DNA from: Bacteroidia bacterium
Lineage (GTDB): Bacteria > Bacteroidota > Bacteroidia > B-17B0 > Aurantibacillaceae
Length of the DNA stretch: 34,543 nt
Assembly: GCA_020846335.1 (NCBI GenBank)
Contig: JADLED010000296.1
Location: 1 to 34,543 of the forward strand
Direction: 5' to 3'
How positions within the stretch are numbered: the first letter of the stretch is position 1; each line of letters starts with the position of its first letter. Positions 34,122 through 34,543 of this stretch are shown in pieces. Position numbers and translations under genes: made by a program. The notes under the pieces were generated by a model. It saw nothing but the letters and a program-made list of their open reading frames with translations, ran no database searches and had not been told where the DNA came from.

Positions 34122-34543
34122 TTACCAAAGCTCAAATGCTGCTTTTGAGTAATCGTTTTTGGCCGCCAGATTAAGGCTCAATGACATTTCCATAACTCCG
34201 TTGGATTTGAATGCCTGTTTTAACACATAGGGATTGCCCTGATATAAAAGCTGTGCCCCAAAATATTTGTGCTTGTACCCAATGTTGATAAACGGTGTGC
34301 TGTTTCCGTAAACAATGCCCATTCCATAAACAATCCTTCGGAAGGTAACAATATTTAAAGCGCATTGAATTCGGTTTTTGTCTTTTTGGCGGCTGTACCG
34401 CATACTAAAATTGACATCGGACCATGCATGTAAAGCAAAGCCATAAGAGAAGTGCGCGTTAAAAAGTGCCGGTAATTTGTAGCTGCCAGTTAGGCCAACA
34501 TCCGGCTGATTGAGGTGTTTTACCGAAACGCCTGCAAACAAAG
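34122..34543 (-). CDS. PorP/SprF-like type IX secretion system membrane protein, C-terminal part
   Basis: The gene runs off the right edge, so only the last 140 or so residues are seen. FAGVSVKHLNQPDVG followed by KLPALFNAHFSYGFAL matches the conserved middle of the PorP/SprF family, and the rest is an alternating beta-strand pattern ending AAFELW, a typical outer-membrane barrel end. The family works with the T9SS; many members pair with cargo genes that use the type B sorting signal. The apparent start at 34541 is an internal TTG and not the true one. Its stop codon faces murI across 20 nt. Confidence 0.8.
   Translation of the reverse strand, partial: LFAGVSVKHLNQPDVGLTGSYKLPALFNAHFSYGFALHAWSDVNFSMRYSRQKDKNRIQCALNIVTFRRIVYGMGIVYGNSTPFINIGYKHKYFGAQLLYQGNPYVLKQAFKSNGVMEMSLSLNLAAKNDYSKAAFELW

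Overview
This window looks like a stretch of ordinary chromosome from a member of the Bacteroidota. The evidence is several independent lineage markers: type IX secretion parts (a PorG/DUF6089-like barrel, a PorP/SprF-like barrel cut by the right edge, and a 1163-residue cargo protein with a C-terminal sorting tail), proteins of DUF5686 and DUF4294, many secreted proteins whose signal peptides end in AQ, and promoters of the TTG-N17/18-TAnnTTTG type found close upstream of gene starts. The genus cannot be fixed from the sequence. No phage, insertion sequence, integrase, CRISPR array or restriction system was seen, so this is not a mobile or defence region.

Layout. 1-2400: a tRNA-Ala(GGC), a secreted MORN-like repeat protein, and gcvT, all on the minus strand. 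2414-8443: acetyl-CoA acetyltransferase (minus), divergent rsgA (plus), then a minus-strand unit DUF5686 - lptB - rdgB that joins a predicted outer-membrane protein to the LPS-export ATPase. 8738-12101: a plus-strand block with a secreted protein of unknown role, a biotin carboxyl carrier protein followed after 1 nt by a Tat-signal superoxide dismutase, and a KdnB-like Kdo 8-oxidase. 12114-18380: a minus-strand run, in transcription order accC, DUF4294 protein, a secreted unknown, lpxK, punA (overlapping lpxK by 59 nt) and a GT22-like glycosyltransferase. 18520-23941: a secreted unknown, urocanate hydratase, an M3 peptidase and a small membrane-anchored unknown. 24071-27891: a PiT phosphate transporter with a phosphate-selective-type porin, and an OmpA-type lipoprotein. 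28032-34543: a thioredoxin-fold protein, the large T9SS cargo, PorG-like protein, murI and the partial PorP/SprF gene.

How the genes relate. The recurring theme is the cell envelope: lipid A (lpxK), LPS export (lptB), a Kdo-modifying oxidase (kdnB), a lipid-linked-sugar glycosyltransferase, peptidoglycan precursor supply (murI), peptidoglycan-binding OmpA protein, nutrient entry (porin plus PiT) and protein secretion to the surface (PorG, PorP/SprF, cargo). A second theme is acyl-CoA and one-carbon metabolism (thiolase, accC, the carrier protein, gcvT, hutU).

I did not find a convincing previously undescribed system. The best leads are modest: the lpxK/punA overlap, an orphan KdnB, the tight BCCP-SOD pair, the DUF5686-lptB linkage, an unknown secreted protein with what looks like a degenerate sorting tail, and a set of convergent gene pairs with almost no sequence between their stop codons.
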